Shown here in pieces: positions 1 through 7,173 of a DNA stretch of 23,520 bases. The notes beneath the pieces were generated by a model. It was not told where the DNA came from and ran no database searches. It saw only the letters and a list, made by a program, of their open reading frames with translations. Origin of the DNA: Treponema sp. (GTDB taxonomy: Bacteria; Spirochaetota; Spirochaetia; Treponematales; Treponemataceae); NCBI GenBank assembly GCA_016293645.1, contig JAEDDW010000026.1:1-23520 (forward strand), given 5' to 3'. Position 1 is the first letter of the stretch, and every line of letters starts with the position of its first letter. Position numbers and translations under genes: made by a program.

Positions 1-132
1 GAGTGCTAACTGTTCGTTTTCAGACTTTTCGTCTTCTCTACGTTTTGCAGTTATTGTTTTGTCAGTTTGAGGCACCTTCACGCCTACCTGCAACACAAGA
101 TTTCTCCAACTTGTCGAAACCAGAGCACCCCC
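1..132 (-). ncRNA. ssrA: tmRNA (ssrA), 5' part, truncated by the window edge
   Basis: tmRNA rescues stalled ribosomes and tags the unfinished protein for proteolysis. Read on the minus strand, the sequence starts GGGGGUGCUCUGGUUUCGAC (132 down to 113), which matches the usual tmRNA 5' end: a G-rich acceptor strand followed by the conserved G-G-A/U-U-U-C-G-A-C block. About 85 nt in comes AAUAACUGCA, a typical resume-codon context. From GCA at 48-46 the reading frame is open to the window edge and encodes A-K-R-R-E-D-E-K-S-E-N-E-Q-L-A-L. The other two frames hit stops. The tail L-A-L fits the usual A-L-A-A type ending, so the last codons and the 3' tRNA-like half should lie just outside the window. 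The tag is longer and more charged than the common short tags. The mature 5' end at 132 is inferred from the G run; RNase P normally generates it. Confidence 0.85.
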
Positions 133-140
133 TGGTCTAC

Positions 141-166
141 AAAAATGCCTTGCAATACTGCAAAGC
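141..166 (-). terminator. Rho-independent terminator of the rsbU-rsbV-rsbW operon
   Basis: On the minus strand the transcript can form GCUUUGCA-GUAU-UGCAAGGC, an 8-bp stem (one U-G wobble) with a 4-nt loop at 166-147, followed by A and five U (145-141). It lies 18 nt downstream of the anti-sigma kinase stop codon and just upstream of the tmRNA 5' end. It should insulate the two units, although the ssrA promoter must then overlap it or lie further upstream. I could not pick a convincing -35/-10 pair for ssrA. Confidence 0.65.
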
Positions 167-183
167 ACTAAATTACAGATTAC

Positions 184-735
184 TTATTCTCCGTCTACAG
201 CAACACCATGGCGCTTCTGCTGGAATCTCTTAAGCATTGCAACGCCATTCTTCTTGTCATTGTAAACAAATCCACCGTTCCAATATTCAAGAGCAGCGAA
301 AAGTGCATTACCGCCATCCTGCTCATCTGATCTCTTTGTACGGAATGAAACATAATTTGAAAGTTCTTCAAAATTTGAATTATGAAGACAATCGATACGC
401 TTCCTGTTGAACTCATTCCACTTTTCAAGATCCTTGAATCCTTCACCTTCGTCCTCAACGATAATATGAGCATGAGTAGCACTAAAAGAATACCATACAT
501 GAACCTGCTTGTTGAGGTCACAGTTGTTTCCGTGCTTAACTGCATTTTTGATAACTTCACTGATCTGCTGTTCAAGAAGGTTGATTTCCTTGATTTCAAG
601 AGGTGCAGATTGAACTATCAAAAGTGTAAAATAGCGAATCTGTCTGAAGTTAGATGGGAATGCTTTATAAAGCATGTTAGTCTTGTCGAACAATGGGTCA
701 TTTCCGTCTGAACGAAGCTCTTTGAGTTCTTCCAT
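184..735 (-). CDS. rsbW: RsbW-type anti-sigma factor serine kinase
   Basis: This is a 183-residue GHKL-fold ATPase of the SpoIIAB/RsbW group. In that family the kinase binds a sigma factor and also phosphorylates its STAS antagonist, switching partners. Visible motifs are the N box around 58-69 (E60, N64 in ISEVIKNAVKHG), the G1 box VEDEGEGF at 93-100 and a later glycine-rich stretch GGNAL at 141-145. The ATG at 735 has AAGGAG about 8 nt upstream. It is the last gene of a three-gene operon, 19 nt after the STAS gene. Its length is slightly above the usual 140-160 because of an N-terminal extension of about 40 residues. The gene symbol reflects family only; the target sigma factor is not in the window. 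Confidence 0.85.
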   Translation of the reverse strand: MEELKELRSDGNDPLFDKTNMLYKAFPSNFRQIRYFTLLIVQSAPLEIKEINLLEQQISEVIKNAVKHGNNCDLNKQVHVWYSFSATHAHIIVEDEGEGFKDLEKWNEFNRKRIDCLHNSNFEELSNYVSFRTKRSDEQDGGNALFAALEYWNGGFVYNDKKNGVAMLKRFQQKRHGVAVDGE

Positions 736-754
736 TTTGCATCTCCTTTAAAAT

Positions 755-1093
755 CTATTCATTAATCATGAGCAATGCTTCTTCAACGCTATTTGCGATA
801 GGGAAGTAGCCCATAAGCTTTGTAAGTTCAATAACTTTCTTTACTGAACCATGAACATTTGAAATATAAAGTTTAAGGTTCATCTTCTTGATTGTTGAAC
901 AGATGTAAATAAGAGCACCGATTCCAGACGAGTCAATATAGTCTACCTGCTCAAGATTGATTACAAAAGATTTAACGTTTTTCTCAAGCATCTTCATAAC
1001 AAGTTCCTTGAGCTTGTAGGAATTGTACAAGTCCATTTCACCATTTACATCAATGATGTAGACTTCTCCATTCTTCCTTATTTTAAGTTCCAT
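755..1093 (-). CDS. rsbV: STAS-domain anti-sigma factor antagonist (RsbV/SpoIIAA type)
   Basis: This 112-residue protein is a single STAS domain of normal size. The signature YIDSSGIGAL at 52-61 includes D54-S55-S56-G57. In SpoIIAA and RsbV the serine directly after the Asp is the phosphorylation site, so Ser55 is the predicted phosphosite. The unphosphorylated form would bind the neighbouring RsbW-like kinase and free its partner; the RsbU-like phosphatase encoded just upstream would reset it. The ATG at 1093 is preceded by AAGGAG with good spacing. The gene starts 28 nt after the phosphatase stop and ends 19 nt before the kinase start, so all three are one operon. Confidence 0.9.
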   Translation of the reverse strand: MELKIRKNGEVYIIDVNGEMDLYNSYKLKELVMKMLEKNVKSFVINLEQVDYIDSSGIGALIYICSTIKKMNLKLYISNVHGSVKKVIELTKLMGYFPIANSVEEALLMINE

Positions 1094-1121
1094 AAGTTTA
1101 CTCCTTAATGCTCGGTTTTAC

Positions 1122-2822
1122 TCAAAATTTTATTACAAGCAACGATTGGTCATCATGCTGACTGCTGTTGCCAATATACTTCTTGATATCGGCTTTTACT
1201 AAATTTGCGATATCTTTTCCGGATTTAGAAGCATTCAAAGAAACAATCTTAAGCAAAGATTCCTTTGGATACTGTTGTCCCTGTTCATTCAAAGCCTCTA
1301 CAAGTCCGTCAGTATATGTTACAAGGATATCACCAGTTTTAATATCTTGCAAGATATCTTTATAAGAAGACTCCTTGTCAACACCAATAGGCTCACTTGC
1401 GGTTGAAATCTGTTCGATCGTATTCATTCCAGAATCGTAATAGAATACCGGTGTTGTTCCGCCTGTTGCGATTTCAGCAACCTTCTTGGTAGGATCGTAA
1501 TTGATAAGTGCGCATGAGGCAAAATGGTCTGTACTGAAGCTTTCTGCTGAAATACCATGATTTACCCATTCCAGGATTGTTCCCGCAGATTTTTTCGTAT
1601 TGACAACAAGACGCAGCATGGCACGAAGCATTGACATGACGATGACGCTGTTGATTCCCTTGCCTGCAACATCGCTCATGACAAAAGAAATTCTATCTTT
1701 TCGGGATACGATAACGTCGTAGTAGTCTCCGCAAACACCTTCCTCAGGATTCCAAATTGTTCCAAGCTGAATGCCAGGAAGTACCGGAAGTTTTGAAGGG
1801 TGCAGTATCTGCTGGATGTTCGTCGCAATCTGTGCTTCTTTTATGAGATTGTTATGCTCCATAATTTCATTTACGGACATAACGGTCTTGATGGATGTGG
1901 TTGCAAAATCAGCAAGCATTACTGCAGATTTAAGATTTTCTTCAGTGAATACAGACTTTTCGTGGGTTCTTGCAAGGGCAATTACACCGATTACTGCATC
2001 ATTTATCTTCATAGGGAGCATGATGTAGCTTCCGCACTCAAGGAACTCTTCAGGACCGTTCTGATAGATTCTGGCATCATTCTGCGGCTTTGTAATAAGT
2101 TCAGGTTTTCCTGCTGTGGCAACTTCACCAAAAATGTTCTCGCGAAGTGGGAATGATGCAAACTTGAAATTCGTGGCGATGCGGATAGGCTTATGCGGCA
2201 TGTCACTTGGAAGTTTGTAAGGTGGAGGGAAGTCTCCGTCGAATGACTTGACGGTAATGACATCCTCAAAGTCATCTACGAGAAGAATGGCTCCACCGTC
2301 AGCCTGTACTTCATCACGGATCGTTTTGTTTACGTAATCAAGCAGTGATGAAAGGCCGTTTTTATCAGAAAAACACTCCGTAGCCTTTGCTGAAAAACCG
2401 TAACTGAGCTGGAGTGCGCGAGATTCTTCGTCCGTAGTCTGAATGGATTTTGCTTCAATTACCTGTGCATATGCCTGAGCTGTACTTTTTTCAGCTTCAT
2501 TTACAGAGTGTGGAACAAGTTTTCTTATCTCCTTTGGCTCAAAAGTACAGAGTACGATTGCATACGGTATAATAATAACCGCTGCCATGACAACTGCGCA
2601 TGCAAAAAAACCAAAAGCATTCGACTGATCTTCTGAAAAAAGAACCTTGACTGCAGATATGAAGCTTCCTGTTCCGATTATTATCGTTGACAGATATGCA
2701 ATGAAACTGATTCTAGCTGTCTTCTTTTTCTTTATTGCAGAAAATAGAATCAGCATAATTACAGAAACTGCAGTAATCGCAAACAGAGGAATATAAGCAA
2801 AAGTATTTTCAAAAAGAATCAA
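1122..2822 (-). CDS. rsbU: Membrane GAF/PP2C serine phosphatase (RsbU/SpoIIE family)
   Basis: This 566-residue protein is predicted to dephosphorylate the STAS antagonist encoded next to it. It has three hydrophobic segments (about 9-30, 38-61, 69-93), then a linker, a GAF-like sensor domain (about 140-315) and a PP2C-type SpoIIE domain (about 340-566). Metal-binding and catalytic motifs are intact: GDYYD 365-369, SDVAGKG 383-389, TDG 504-506, HDD 556-558. The start is a TTG at 2822, chosen because AAGGAG lies 8 nt upstream and the first membrane span follows at once. It is the first gene of the operon, with a promoter at 2876-2904. Its input signal, whether membrane-derived or a GAF ligand, cannot be read from sequence. 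Fusion of a three-span membrane anchor with GAF suggests that an envelope or small-molecule signal feeds the switch. Confidence 0.88.
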   Translation of the reverse strand: MILFENTFAYIPLFAITAVSVIMLILFSAIKKKKTARISFIAYLSTIIIGTGSFISAVKVLFSEDQSNAFGFFACAVVMAAVIIIPYAIVLCTFEPKEIRKLVPHSVNEAEKSTAQAYAQVIEAKSIQTTDEESRALQLSYGFSAKATECFSDKNGLSSLLDYVNKTIRDEVQADGGAILLVDDFEDVITVKSFDGDFPPPYKLPSDMPHKPIRIATNFKFASFPLRENIFGEVATAGKPELITKPQNDARIYQNGPEEFLECGSYIMLPMKINDAVIGVIALARTHEKSVFTEENLKSAVMLADFATTSIKTVMSVNEIMEHNNLIKEAQIATNIQQILHPSKLPVLPGIQLGTIWNPEEGVCGDYYDVIVSRKDRISFVMSDVAGKGINSVIVMSMLRAMLRLVVNTKKSAGTILEWVNHGISAESFSTDHFASCALINYDPTKKVAEIATGGTTPVFYYDSGMNTIEQISTASEPIGVDKESSYKDILQDIKTGDILVTYTDGLVEALNEQGQQYPKESLLKIVSLNASKSGKDIANLVKADIKKYIGNSSQHDDQSLLVIKF

Positions 2823-2875
2823 AATTATATCTCCTTACCGCATATTGACGGAATTATCCGAAAATACTGACTTTC

Positions 2876-2904
2876 AGTTTAACATTGAAATATTCCACCG
2901 TCAA
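2876..2904 (-). promoter_or_regulatory. Sigma-70-like promoter for the rsbU-rsbV-rsbW operon
   Basis: On the minus strand TTGACG (2904-2899), a 17-bp spacer and TAAACT (2881-2876) form a good sigma-70-type pair (5/6 and 4/6 matches). The predicted start near 2869 gives a leader of about 47 nt before the SD and TTG start of the phosphatase. A 7-bp inverted copy of the -35 region (TTGACGG on the plus strand at 2845-2851, CCGTCAA at 2898-2904) lies in the leader. Confidence 0.5.
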
Positions 2905-2942
2905 GTTTTTAATGTGTTTTTTGGTTCAAATCTCCAAAATCA

Positions 2943-3881
2943 CTATTCTGCAGCCGTCTTGCGGAAAAGTTTTTTCATTCTTAACCTTGCGATTCTGTTC
3001 TTTACCCGTCTAACCAATGGTATTTTTCCGTACTGTTCAGTAAAGCCTTTAGCTGCGTCTTCAAGAGGAAATTCATTGCCGAATTTCTGTTTCAGCTCAT
3101 CCCAGTATTTTATGAGGAACAGGTAGAGGTCGGCATTGGTACGACCCTTGAACCTTTTGATGATCTTTCTGCTTGCAATTACCTTTGTGACGGGAAGATA
3201 TACGTTGTGGAACCATGACAGAATCGCTTCTTCCATAGGAATTTCTTCCGTTTGGGTGGAATTTATGTAGTATTTGTGGCAGAGGATGTGGTTATATACT
3301 ACGTCATACTGTCCTGGAGTGCTGAAATCCAGGCACCAGTAGTCTGTTATGTCACCGAAGTTCGTCTCTGCGTAGAAAACGCGCTTTTCATAGTCAAGAA
3401 CCTGTCTGATCATCTGTTTTTTTGTGCTGCCAGGTTTGAGTTTTATCTCGCTCTGGAGGCATACTACTTCAGCGTCAATATTCTCAATGTGTTTTGACTT
3501 TGCGACAGACACCCTGTGGTTTCCGTCCCTGACAAAATACAGTCCGCCAAGTTCATAGACACTGATCGCAGGAAGAATTATGTCCTGGTAATGTGCCATG
3601 TCAACATGTTCCCAGCGGTTTTTAAGAAAATTGCTTTTGGGGAAGAAGTGGTTGTCGAAATCTGAATATCGTCCTTCACTGCCGACTATGTGATCAACAG
3701 GAATGACCTGCATTCCTTTGTAAACCTCGTTTTTAGGCCTTAAAAGTGTTTTTATGTCCTGCAGCGAAATCAGTTTTGCTTCCTCTGGGTTCAATAGGTG
3801 CTGAATTTCATTGATCAAAGCTTTGCTGTGGGCTTTGCTGAAATCGTCATCTGTCTGTGAGGATAGATATGATTGGCTCAA
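2943..3881 (-). CDS. ParB/DUF4032-like protein, function unknown
   Basis: This 312-residue soluble protein contains V-R-D-G-N-H-R-V-S-V-A at about 117-127. That is the D-G-N/H-H-R core of the ParB N-terminal/sulfiredoxin fold as seen in DUF4032-type proteins. In ParB-like folds this loop binds nucleotide or carries out phosphoryl transfer. The preceding stretch (about 58-116) with P-V-D-H-I-V-G-S fits the start of the same domain. The remainder is not recognised; the C-terminus is strongly basic (about 280-312, many Arg/Lys), possibly for nucleic acid or membrane binding. The start is TTG at 3881 with AAAGGAG 7 nt upstream. The gene overlaps the end of the metallophosphoesterase gene by 35 nt, so co-translation is likely. 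No helix-turn-helix was recognised, so a chromosome-partition role is not supported. Confidence 0.7.
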   Translation of the reverse strand: MSQSYLSSQTDDDFSKAHSKALINEIQHLLNPEEAKLISLQDIKTLLRPKNEVYKGMQVIPVDHIVGSEGRYSDFDNHFFPKSNFLKNRWEHVDMAHYQDIILPAISVYELGGLYFVRDGNHRVSVAKSKHIENIDAEVVCLQSEIKLKPGSTKKQMIRQVLDYEKRVFYAETNFGDITDYWCLDFSTPGQYDVVYNHILCHKYYINSTQTEEIPMEEAILSWFHNVYLPVTKVIASRKIIKRFKGRTNADLYLFLIKYWDELKQKFGNEFPLEDAAKGFTEQYGKIPLVRRVKNRIARLRMKKLFRKTAAE

Positions 3882-4608
3882 GTTTGTCTCCTTTAGTTAT
3901 ATTCTGCTGGAATTCCACGACGAGGTGACTGTATGCGTTTACTACTGTTGTTTTTCCAGTTACAGTTACTCGTTTTGCCTGCAGATCGTATAAGTGTATG
4001 TGTCCATGAATCAATAAACCCGGTGTGAATTTTTTTATGAACCAGTTGAAGCATTCAAATCCCTTATGGCAAGGATCTTCCTTGTCGTGTATATGACGAG
4101 GTGATGCGTGTGTCAAAAAAACGTCGCAATAGCGTCCGTATCTTATTTTGTTCCATATCAGAGACGGAACCAGGGCAAGCAGCTGTCTTTTCATCTGTCC
4201 TTCCGTAAACTGGGCCTGGCCGTTGTTGTACCTTAGACTTCCTGTAACCCCGGAGATCAAAAGCGGTGTTGTCTTTCCGTCAGGCAAGGTAAAATTAAGA
4301 TAACGGTTTTTTATTGTCTTGTTGCTGACATAGTCCGCTCCGTGACTGTGTTTTCCTGTATGGAACCCTGGATTGTGCATTTCAGGGATATCACCAAATG
4401 CTGTTTTTTTATAGTACTTGTATTCGCTTAAATCGTGGTTCCCGAAGACAAAAAAAGTAGGTTTTGAAAGGGAATCTACTATGAAGTCTATGTATTCCAT
4501 GGAAAGATCACCCGCGCAGAAAACTGCATCGACATCACCGTATCTTTCCTTTACTGTCGTTGAGTAGATAAGAGGATCTATCTGGTCAGAGACAAGAAGA
4601 AATTTCAT
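3847..4608 (-). CDS. Calcineurin-like metallophosphoesterase
   Basis: This 253-residue protein has the dinuclear-metal motifs of the calcineurin-like phosphoesterase fold: D8 (motif I reads SDQID rather than the classic D-x-H), GD at 33-34, GNHD 56-59, T-H at 166-167 and GHIH 202-205. No signal peptide or membrane segment is seen, so it should be cytoplasmic. The substrate is unknown; a nucleotide, phosphoprotein or RNA end is possible. The start at 4608 is chosen because the protein then opens directly with the first beta strand MKFLLVSD. A longer reading frame from 4683 would add 25 residues that only mirror the neighbouring gene. The stop of the TPR gene lies 1 nt upstream (TAA-A-ATG), which indicates translational coupling; its own SD is weak. 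Confidence 0.85.
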   Translation of the reverse strand: MKFLLVSDQIDPLIYSTTVKERYGDVDAVFCAGDLSMEYIDFIVDSLSKPTFFVFGNHDLSEYKYYKKTAFGDIPEMHNPGFHTGKHSHGADYVSNKTIKNRYLNFTLPDGKTTPLLISGVTGSLRYNNGQAQFTEGQMKRQLLALVPSLIWNKIRYGRYCDVFLTHASPRHIHDKEDPCHKGFECFNWFIKKFTPGLLIHGHIHLYDLQAKRVTVTGKTTVVNAYSHLVVEFQQNITKGDKLEPIISILTDR

Positions 4609-4609
4609 T

Positions 4610-5980
4610 TTACAGGCCTGCTTTTTTGAACAAGGCTTCCAGAATGTCTTTTGATACGAGGACAATCGGTCTTCCGTCCGCAAAAGAATGGGCAGAAGGA
4701 GAGAAGTCTGAACATGTGAAAATGATTCCCTTTACATAGTTCTTTGCCCTGAGCACATCAGCCATTTTACGCACTATGGAGTCTTCCAATGGTTCCGTAG
4801 AGCGGTAAAACTGTGCAAAAATGATCTGCTGCTTTGCATTCATCCAGGATTCCTTTTTTTCCTCGGTTGCAAGCATCTGACATCCATATTTTGTCGTTTC
4901 GATTTTTTGGCTCACAAGGTTGAAGCCTACAGCAGCGACCTTTTTGCAAAGTTCCATGAACTGGGCGTTGTTTGCTGTAAGGTATTCCTTGACTCCGTCG
5001 TTTGTCTCAAGTTCCTTGTACTGGCTGAGCTTTGTTCCTACATCCTTGAATTTGCTGTTGATGTTGAATACGATCTCCCACTGTTCTATAGCTTTTTCGA
5101 TTTTTCTGTTTTTTTCGTAGCATACACCAAGGAAGTAACGTGCGTACAGTGTTTCCTGATTTTTAGGATCCTTGGTGTTTTTAATGGCTCTCTCAAATGT
5201 GTCTACGGCTCTGTCGTTCTGGTCGGCCATCATGAGACAGATTCCCTTTTCAACGAGAGCCTTCTGCTTGAATTCCGGGGAACGTTCAGCCTTTTCGAGG
5301 AGCTTTACGGCTGTAGGAAGGTCTTTTGTTTCCTTGCATACCTTTCCAAGATAATAGTAGTTTTCATAGTTTTCCGGGTTCAGCCTGATTGAAGATTCAA
5401 GGGCCTGTTTTGCCTGTGTGTAGTTCTTGTTTCTGAAAAGAAGTCGACCTGCGGCTGTGTAGGCCCTGGCGTTTTTCCTGTCATGCATGATGGTCTTCTG
5501 ATAAAAGCCCATGGCAAGCTTTGCATTTCCCGTTTCTTCGTATAGTTCAGCAGCCTTGAAGCTGTGATCCGTATTGTTCGGTTCAAGCTTTGTGAGAAGA
5601 AGATATTCCTTGAGTGCTTCTCCGTTCTGGTTGAAGCGCCTGTAAAGAAGAGCCATGTCCTTTCTGAATTCAGCTTCCGGAATTTCTCCATTGAAGAGGG
5701 CATTCTGGTTTACGGTCTTGAATTCCATGAAAGCAAGTTCATGTTTGTTGTCCTGAAGATATGCTTTCCCAAGATAATAGTGGGCTACATAATTGCGTGG
5801 GTTCTTTGTGATGATTGATTTTGCGCAACGCTGGGCTGCCTGGTATTTCCCTTCCTTGAGAAGACGCGGAACTCCATCAAGTTTTGAAGAAAAAAGAAAA
5901 TTTTTGAAAATTACAATTGATACAACTGCAATCAAAGCAATAAGAACTGCTGCAACTATGACAAACCCAAGTGAACCCAT
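4610..5980 (-). CDS. Membrane-anchored TPR protein with degenerate Mrr-like C-terminal domain
   Basis: This 456-residue protein has one N-terminal membrane span (about 4-28) followed by TPR repeats from about 36 to 330, recognisable by repeated A-x3-L-x2-G/Y and P-x-N-Y spacing. The C-terminal 110 residues resemble the restriction-endonuclease-like Mrr fold, for example F-Y-R-S-x-E-P-L, then V-K-G-I-I-F-T, then F-S-P-S-A and P-I-V-L-V. The expected catalytic Asp and Q-x-K residues are not evident at the aligned places (A-Q-F-Y-R stands where V-Q-x-K-R would be), so it is probably a binding module rather than a nuclease. The ATG at 5980 follows GGAG. It is first in the operon with the phosphoesterase and the ParB-like gene. 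Short N-terminus and TPRs suggest a scaffold; the face of the membrane is uncertain, but the nuclease-like domain favours the cytoplasm. Confidence 0.8.
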   Translation of the reverse strand: MGSLGFVIVAAVLIALIAVVSIVIFKNFLFSSKLDGVPRLLKEGKYQAAQRCAKSIITKNPRNYVAHYYLGKAYLQDNKHELAFMEFKTVNQNALFNGEIPEAEFRKDMALLYRRFNQNGEALKEYLLLTKLEPNNTDHSFKAAELYEETGNAKLAMGFYQKTIMHDRKNARAYTAAGRLLFRNKNYTQAKQALESSIRLNPENYENYYYLGKVCKETKDLPTAVKLLEKAERSPEFKQKALVEKGICLMMADQNDRAVDTFERAIKNTKDPKNQETLYARYFLGVCYEKNRKIEKAIEQWEIVFNINSKFKDVGTKLSQYKELETNDGVKEYLTANNAQFMELCKKVAAVGFNLVSQKIETTKYGCQMLATEEKKESWMNAKQQIIFAQFYRSTEPLEDSIVRKMADVLRAKNYVKGIIFTCSDFSPSAHSFADGRPIVLVSKDILEALFKKAGL

Positions 5981-6050
5981 TCTTCTCCACCGAACTGTTG
6001 TTGGACAGCTAAAAAAACAGCGTTTTCATAACTATCCGAATTTGGACTAG

Positions 6051-6080
6051 ATTATATAGCATAAAAAGGTAATATTTCAA
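6051..6080 (-). promoter_or_regulatory. Promoter for the TPR-phosphoesterase-ParB-like operon
   Basis: On the minus strand TTGAAA (6080-6075), an 18-bp spacer and a perfect TATAAT (6056-6051) precede the TPR gene. The predicted start near 6044 leaves a leader of about 65 nt. Confidence 0.6.
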
Positions 6081-6083
6081 CAA

Positions 6084-6134
6084 TTGACCACTATAACGGT
6101 AAAAATATGGAAGAATTTACCCAGACTCTATAAA
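6084..6134 (+). promoter_or_regulatory. Candidate promoter for the 6148-11494 gene pair
   Basis: TTGACC (6084-6089) sits back-to-back with the -35 of the divergent promoter. The best -10 for it is TATGGA (6106-6111, 16-bp spacer). A better-looking -10, TATAAA (6129-6134), has no good -35 at the right distance. A 6-bp inverted repeat (GGTAAA 6098-6103, TTTACC 6116-6121) flanks the first -10 and could be an operator. Low certainty on which element is used. Confidence 0.3.
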
Positions 6135-6147
6135 ATTCAGCTGAAAA

Positions 6148-7173
6148 ATGATAGATAATATAACGATGAAGTGTAGAATTTTTATCGCTGCCTGCATGTT
6201 TTTTTGCGGTGGCATCTGTTTTTCCCAGTCCGCAGATTTTCTGAAGGGGGAATCCCTTTTTAAAGAAAACAAGGTGGAGGAGGCTGTTCCGTTCTTAAAA
6301 AATGCCATCAGCCAGGGAAACAATCCAAAGGCCTATAACTATCTTGCCCTGTCGTATCATAAGCTTGGAATGTTCCAGGAGAGCCTTGACGTATGTTCCG
6401 ATGGAATGAAGGTTTCCGGAACTGACAAGAAAATTCTGGCTTTCAATGCTGGAAACATATGTTTTGACATGGGGGAATATTACACCGCGGAACGATGGTA
6501 TTCCCTTGCCATTGCCGCCAACAGGATATATGCGCCACCTGTATTGAACAGGGCTAATGCTGAACTCAAGCAGAAGAAATATCTTGCAAGCCTTGAGGAT
6601 TACAAGCTCTATCTTGACCTGTCTCCGAATGACAGGCAGAAACCTGAGATTGAGCAGCTCATTGCGCTTCTTGAAGGCTGGAAAAAGGCAGAGGAAGACA
6701 GAATCGCAGAGGAAGAAAGGATAAAAGCTGAGGAAGCAAGGATAATTGCGGAGCAGAGGCGGCTTGAAGAAGAAGAGGCGCTCAAGGCCAATGGTTCTGA
6801 TGCTACTGTTGTCCAGAAAGAAAACGGACAGCTTGATGCGGCTTTGCAGGAACAGCTTAATGCGAAATTCGCGGAACAGGCGGCAATGCTTGAAGCCCAG
6901 CGGGAAGAACTTAAGAAGCTGATAGAAGAACAGAAGGCAAGCCAGGAAGCTCAGAAAGCGGAAACGGCAAGACGTGAAATAGAGGCTGCAAGAAGAGAAG
7001 AAGAAGCTGCGCTCAGAGCGGCGGAAGCGGCAAGAAAAGCTGAGGAAGATGCTGCAAGAAGAAGAAAGCTTCTTGAGGATGTTGCCGCATCATTGCAGAA
7101 TTCGGAAAGTTCCAATCTAAATGCAGGTACAGAGGGGGCTGTGGATTATGGCTACGAAACAGAGCTTGAATAG
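6148..7173 (+). CDS. Secreted TPR/coiled-coil protein
   Basis: This protein of up to 341 residues starts with a signal peptide (hydrophobic stretch about 10-25, likely cleavage near the FSQS-A at 26-29). Three or four TPR-like units follow (about 30-165), then a long Glu/Ala/Arg-rich coiled coil (about 170-322) and a short acidic tail. It should be periplasmic. Two starts are possible: ATG 6148, or ATG 6166, which would give a signal peptide beginning MKCRIF; neither has an SD. The gene overlaps the next gene by 26 nt, so the two are probably coupled, and the next protein shares the same TPR plus coiled-coil architecture. A role as an envelope scaffold is inference; no catalytic domain is visible. 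A Cys in the signal region does not form a convincing lipobox. Confidence 0.75.
   Translation: MIDNITMKCRIFIAACMFFCGGICFSQSADFLKGESLFKENKVEEAVPFLKNAISQGNNPKAYNYLALSYHKLGMFQESLDVCSDGMKVSGTDKKILAFNAGNICFDMGEYYTAERWYSLAIAANRIYAPPVLNRANAELKQKKYLASLEDYKLYLDLSPNDRQKPEIEQLIALLEGWKKAEEDRIAEEERIKAEEARIIAEQRRLEEEEALKANGSDATVVQKENGQLDAALQEQLNAKFAEQAAMLEAQREELKKLIEEQKASQEAQKAETARREIEAARREEEAALRAAEAARKAEEDAARRRKLLEDVAASLQNSESSNLNAGTEGAVDYGYETELE

Noticed and set aside
136..165. TTGCAG-16-TGTAGA as the ssrA promoter
   Set aside because: The -10 would end only 3 nt before the mature 5' end and both boxes match poorly.
382..711. Plus-strand open frame (109 codons) opposite the anti-sigma kinase
   Set aside because: It is antisense to a gene with intact ATPase motifs; no SD or recognisable domain.
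2905..2935. TTTTGG/CCAAAA hairpin as a terminator for the ParB-like gene
   Set aside because: Weak 6-bp stem with a 9-nt loop and no U tract on the minus strand.
4609..4683. Longer start for the metallophosphoesterase at 4683
   Set aside because: The extra 25 residues overlap the TPR gene and precede the first beta strand; the 4608 start fits the fold and the coupling.
4907..5392. Plus-strand open frame (161 codons) opposite the TPR gene
   Set aside because: It is antisense to a strong TPR protein and its Phe/Val/Leu richness comes from Lys/Glu codons on the other strand.
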